NCBI RefSeq assembly: GCF_000372725.1
Contig: NW_005200690.1
Coordinates: forward strand, 124,001-188,000
Reading direction: 5' to 3'
DNA from: Emiliania huxleyi CCMP1516
Lineage: Eukaryota > Haptophyta > Isochrysidales > Noelaerhabdaceae
Length of the DNA stretch: 64,000 bases
The position numbers and the translations under genes are program-made. Below are positions 60,761-64,000 of this stretch, piece by piece. Under the pieces are notes generated by a model. It had not been told where the DNA came from. It ran no database searches and saw nothing but the letters and a program-made list of their open reading frames with translations. Positions within the stretch are counted from its first letter, which is position 1. Every line of letters starts with the position of its first letter.

Positions 60761-61180
60761 CATGACCTGCAGGCAAATGATCGGAGTGGGAGTCAGAAAT
60801 GTGGTCCTTGCGCGAGGGGAGCTCGATAGACTCGAGGGGCCAGGATATGCAGCAAGGAGGGCGGAGCTGCGCCGAAAGGCGAAAGAAGCCGAGAGAACAA
60901 GGGAACGGCAGGCGGCGGCGGCGCAGGACGAGGCAGAAGAGAATGACGCGACAGAGGAGGAAGTGACAAGGGAGAGAACGACGAGAGTGGGACGGCCGCG
61001 AGGTGGCATGAAGGTTGCAGCGAGAATCGGCGAGAGACTGCGAAAAGAGATAGGAAGAGGCAGACTCCCTAGGGTGGGCGACGGCTAGCGCATCACACTC
61101 CTCTCCTTAAAATCCCTGTGTGGTGGCGGCGTGCCGTCCTCCCATCCCTCCCTTGGGTTGTCTGTTTTCTTTCTTTCTTT
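60761..61180 (+). mobile_element. Repeat H, longest copy (420 bp), 9-bp TSD
   Basis: CACGCGACA at 60752-60760 and 61181-61189 flank the copy. It contains the end of a coding sequence (60762-61088), then CTTAAAATCCCTGTGTGG, GTGCCGTCCTCCCATCCCTC and a TTTTCTTTCTTTCTTTC tail. Its 5' truncation, tail and TSD fit target-primed retroposition. Confidence 0.9.
60762..61088 (+). CDS. C-terminal ORF carried by repeat H
   Basis: 108 residues from a fortuitous Met: VVLARGELDRLEGPGYAARR, then a strongly charged helix (RRKAKEAERTRERQ, EAEENDATEEEVTRERTTR) and GRPRGGMKVAARIGERL, ending VGDG. It is the 3' end of a longer gene truncated at 60761. A second, broken copy is at 3590-3712. The charged AT-hook-like GRPRGG suggests a nucleic-acid-binding protein of the master element, such as a retrotransposon ORF, but no reverse transcriptase is in the window. 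Confidence 0.45.
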   Translation: MTCRQMIGVGVRNVVLARGELDRLEGPGYAARRAELRRKAKEAERTRERQAAAAQDEAEENDATEEEVTRERTTRVGRPRGGMKVAARIGERLRKEIGRGRLPRVGDG

Positions 61181-61189
61181 CACGCGACA

Positions 61190-61827
61190 GGCAAGGTGCG
61201 GGCGGCGGCTGTAACAAAAGAGTTCTGCTTAACTAAGCCTCTCTCACAGCACCTGGCACGACAAGGGCGTGGACTGGCGCAGAATAGTACACACATCGGC
61301 ACACGCAAAGCCCTGTCGTCGAACTAGCGCTCGCGGCTTGCGCGCGAAACGTGTTCGGGTGTGTGCCTTTGTGTGTGGTCGGGCTATCTGGAATCTGCAG
61401 CCCGCACGCTCTGCTTGTAGCCCATTTGAGTCACGGCGACGCTCCGAAGCCGCTCGCTGCACGAGACGGTGGGTTCGCCTCCCTGTCTCAGCACTAACTG
61501 TCTTGCGTCTCTGTTAACTCTGTTCGTTTGAGCGCGGAGGCTCAGATCCGGAGGGTGGCTGTGGCTCAAAGGACTGTAAAGGACCAGCTAGACACCGTGT
61601 GTAGTGGTGGGTGAAGGGTATCACAGGCGTCCGAATTCAGACGCTGTTCACACCTCTCTGATGAGCTGTTGACTAGGCGCTGCACGGGCCGCCACGGCCC
61701 CTTCTTCAACCAGACGCAAGGTCTTCTGTCTCAGCTGGGCGCGAGTGAGAGAAGAAATTCTACTGTCGCGGCGTAAAGTCTGTGCAGGTTGTCGGGGACA
61801 CGACGCCGGCGTGAACACAACTAACTG
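61190..61827. other. Intergenic, no gene seen
   Basis: No supported ORF or recognised repeat. Confidence 0.5.
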
Positions 61828-63385
61828 ATGGATCCGCTCCTGACAGTGGCACGCGCCGCGCTGCGGCGCGTGCGACTGTCTTTGTTTGAAGTCAAAAGTC
61901 GAATCAGACTTCAGAGCGGTATCGGCGTTGTCCCCCGATTTGTCCCACGGACCGCCCGTCCGAGACCGCTCCGGGACGCACGCCGGCGAACGAAGCACCA
62001 TCAAGCTGCTGTACGGCCCCGGCATCGCCTGAGCCCTGGTCTGGCAGCCTGACAGCAAACCCCGGACAGCGCCTGACAGTGCCCGACAGCCTGACAGCGC
62101 TGACAGCACTTTCTCTGACAGTCTGACAGCACGTATCTGACAGCCAGCCTGACATCAGAGGCGACCCGTCGCTGTCAGGCCCTAACGTGACAGCCTGACA
62201 GCTGCCCGACAGCCCGACAGCTCACAGTGGCCTGACAGCAGCGCTGACAGCCCGACAGCCCGACCAGCCCGACAGCAGCACCTGAGCAGCACAGACCGTA
62301 CACAGGCCGTGCAGCCTCTTTCTTGTGCCCCATGAGGGTATAACAAAACTATATTCATGCAAAGACATGTGAGGGTGGTCCATGTCCATGTAGTCATGGG
62401 ATGGTCATGGGTCTCTCTCTCAACCCCGCCCCCGCCCCACCTCTGCGGACCCTCGGCTGTGCTACTACAAATGAAGCTACCAGCTAGCCTTCTGGGGCCC
62501 TACAGTCATATGCCTATACGGCGTCTGGGTGGGGGTGGCCGCCGCCGTCTGTGCCGCCGCCTGCGCTTGCGCCTGCGCCGCCATCTGCGCTCCCCAGGCG
62601 GCCGCCGCTGCCGGCGTGATGGTGGTACCGGGGCAGAGTAGAGACTAGAGTATGTGTAGCAGAGTCCTGCTGGTCTCCTCTTGATAGTGTCATAAGTGTG
62701 GCTGGTGTGTGTCAGAGGTCAGAGCCTGACAGCACCCCGACAGCACCACCTGACAGCACCTGACAGCACCGGCCCTACGTCTGACAGCAGCAGCAGCCTG
62801 ACAGCTCTGACAGCTCCGACAGCGTCTGACAGCAACACCCGACAGCTCCGACAGCACCCGACAGCTACAGATCCCCTCTGATGTCAGACACGCACCCGAC
62901 AGCACCCGACAGCACTGACAGCACCTGACAGCTGGTCTGACAGAGGCACCTGACAGTGCCTGACAGTGCCCGACAGCCCGACAGATCACCTGACAGCACC
63001 TGACAGCCTGACAGCCAGGGCTCAGGGCATCGCCTCCCCTGGCTTAGCTAGATTGAGAGATATTGTGGACATGATTGGCCTCTACAATATATACACTGAC
63101 ACTTCACCTCCCAGAGCTCGTCCCGGTCCGCCACGGCCATCCTCGGCCTCCGGAGGGCCCCCGGCGCACCGGTCCGCGGACCCGCGGTGCGGTGCGGCGG
63201 CGTCACAAATCCGACCACAGAGCACCGCTCCGGGACGAGGTCGGGCGATTCGAGGCCCAACTAGGCGTATGCATTGCCTATCCAGGGCTATCACCTGGAC
63301 CTATCAACAGGCGCCTGCGGCGCTGTGGCCAGGAGCTGCTTTCACACCTGCACAGACTTTGATACGGCATGGGCATAGGTCTCTA
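61828..63385 (+). repeat. Repeat C, copy 2, split by element G
   Basis: 61828-62028 and 63026-63385 together rebuild the reverse strand of 53985-54525. The split is exactly at the 8-bp site duplicated by element G. Confidence 0.9.
62029..63025. mobile_element. Element G, non-autonomous copy (997 bp), 8-bp TSD, empty site known
   Basis: Ends CTGAGCCCTGG (62029-62039) and CCAGGGCTCAG (63015-63025), a perfect 11-bp TIR. Target duplication GGCATCGC at 62021-62028 and 63026-63033; single copy in the empty site (reverse strand, 54326-54333). Subterminal CTGACAG arrays fill about 245 bp on the left and 290 bp on the right. The interior (62290-62720) has no large ORF; 62625-62730 matches the reverse strand of 15190-15290, next to the transposase-like gene. 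Confidence 0.93.
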
Positions 63386-63475
63386 CGGCACAGTCCTGGC
63401 TCCTGGGGGTAAGTTAGCTAAGTGCGACAGTTTTTCTTTCTTTTGAGAGGGTGAGGTGTTTGCCCTGCGCTGGAG

Positions 63476-63526
63476 AGAGGGGGGGGGGGGGAGGGAGGGA
63501 GGGAGGGAGGGAGGGAGGGAGGGAGG

Positions 63527-63592
<66 letters not shown>
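63476..63592 (+). repeat. (GGGA)n/(GA)n microsatellite
   Basis: A run of G, then GGGA repeats, then about 50 bp of GA. Confidence 0.98.
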
Positions 63593-63593
<1 letters not shown>

Positions 63594-63723
63594 TTATATG
63601 TTGTGCGGAGGCCCCGAGGGGATGGGGAGTGACTTCACAGACACGGCTGTAACGAACAAGATAACGTTAGACACATCAACTGGCAGATTCCCCGAACAGA
63701 AGAAAAACCGAAAGATGAACCAT

Positions 63724-64000
63724 TTTTTTTACAGCACAGCGTTTCCGTGGGCTTTGGCAGTCCAAAAATCTCGAGGCAGATCGATGTCCGCCTCCACGGC
63801 GTCGCAGGCGACCGCATCGTGGCCGCACGACTCCCAGTCCGACGACGACTGTCGCGCGCCACCGCTCCTTGGTCAGGCTGGGCTTGGCGCGGGCGCAGAC
63901 CCGGACCGCGCGCTCTGCCGAAGCGTCCTGGAGCTGCTGGAGAATGCTGTTGCCGCGTGCGAAGCTGACGACAGCAGAGACCACACGATCAAGATCAGCG
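63724..64000 (-). CDS. Possible 3' end of a gene leaving the window
   Basis: Minus-strand frames are open from the window edge. One (VVSAVVSFARGNSILQQLQD, then ASAERAVRVCARAKPSLTKE) is helical and reasonable; after an apparent CAG acceptor near 63850 another frame gives SSDWESCGHDAVACDAVEAD and ends at about 63740. I cannot assemble a firm model or name a family. Confidence 0.28.

Overview
The window is nuclear DNA of a GC-rich, intron-containing eukaryote. The gene set (COP9 signalosome subunit, mRNA cap methyltransferase, Hrq1-type helicase, a SOUL protein with a plastid-type leader, a CreA protein), the very high GC and the many GC-AG introns suggest a haptophyte alga of the Emiliania/Gephyrocapsa kind. 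That taxonomic call is inference from composition and remembered gene style, not from a search. One assembly gap of 100 N (9636-9735) lies inside an intron.

Genes, left to right: a flavodoxin-like protein (276-921); a 2.2 kb mobile element with two divergent genes (1226-3457); a METTL21-like methyltransferase (3989-5029); an inverted fragment of a glycoside-hydrolase gene (5762-6163); an unusual lower-GC membrane protein (7034-7741); CSN2 (9059-11533); an MFS transporter (12535-13959); an Ala-rich ORF interrupted by a transposon end (14137-15033) and that transposon's transposase-like gene (15269-17285); a single-Myb protein (18025-19537); a proline-rich CUB-like membrane protein (20314-21663); an Hrq1-type helicase (22704-26479); a GH16-like secreted protein (27191-28446); a DUF262 protein (29095-30799); a roughly 2160-residue Agenet/Tudor-like protein (31469-38040); a UIM-NYN ribonuclease (40119-42079); an AAA ATPase (42310-44528); a lipoyl-domain protein (44886-45368); a cupin (47059-47640); a plastid-style membrane protein (50618-51475); a SOUL protein (51667-52422); CreA (54863-55564); an mRNA cap N7-methyltransferase (56689-58092); and a glycosyltransferase-like protein (59435-60661).

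The spaces between genes are dense with mobile DNA, and several insertions can be proved from target-site duplications (TSDs) or an empty-site copy in the same window. Three DNA-transposon-like families (F 1226-3457, D 47940-49695, G 62029-63025) share a plan: short terminal inverted repeats (TIRs), subterminal arrays of a family-specific short word, and 8-bp TSDs. Retroposon-like families with simple-sequence tails (H with a TTTC tail, A with a CT tail, I with a TTTA tail) include copies only 47-73 bp long with 8-11 bp TSDs.

A second theme is intron structure. Hand-assembled models of the multi-exon genes keep frame and family alignment only if many introns are GC-AG. Many introns also carry near-identical 8-40 bp direct repeats across the two splice junctions, the signature expected if introns arise from small duplications or insertions. 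Stretches for which I see no gene are noted individually.
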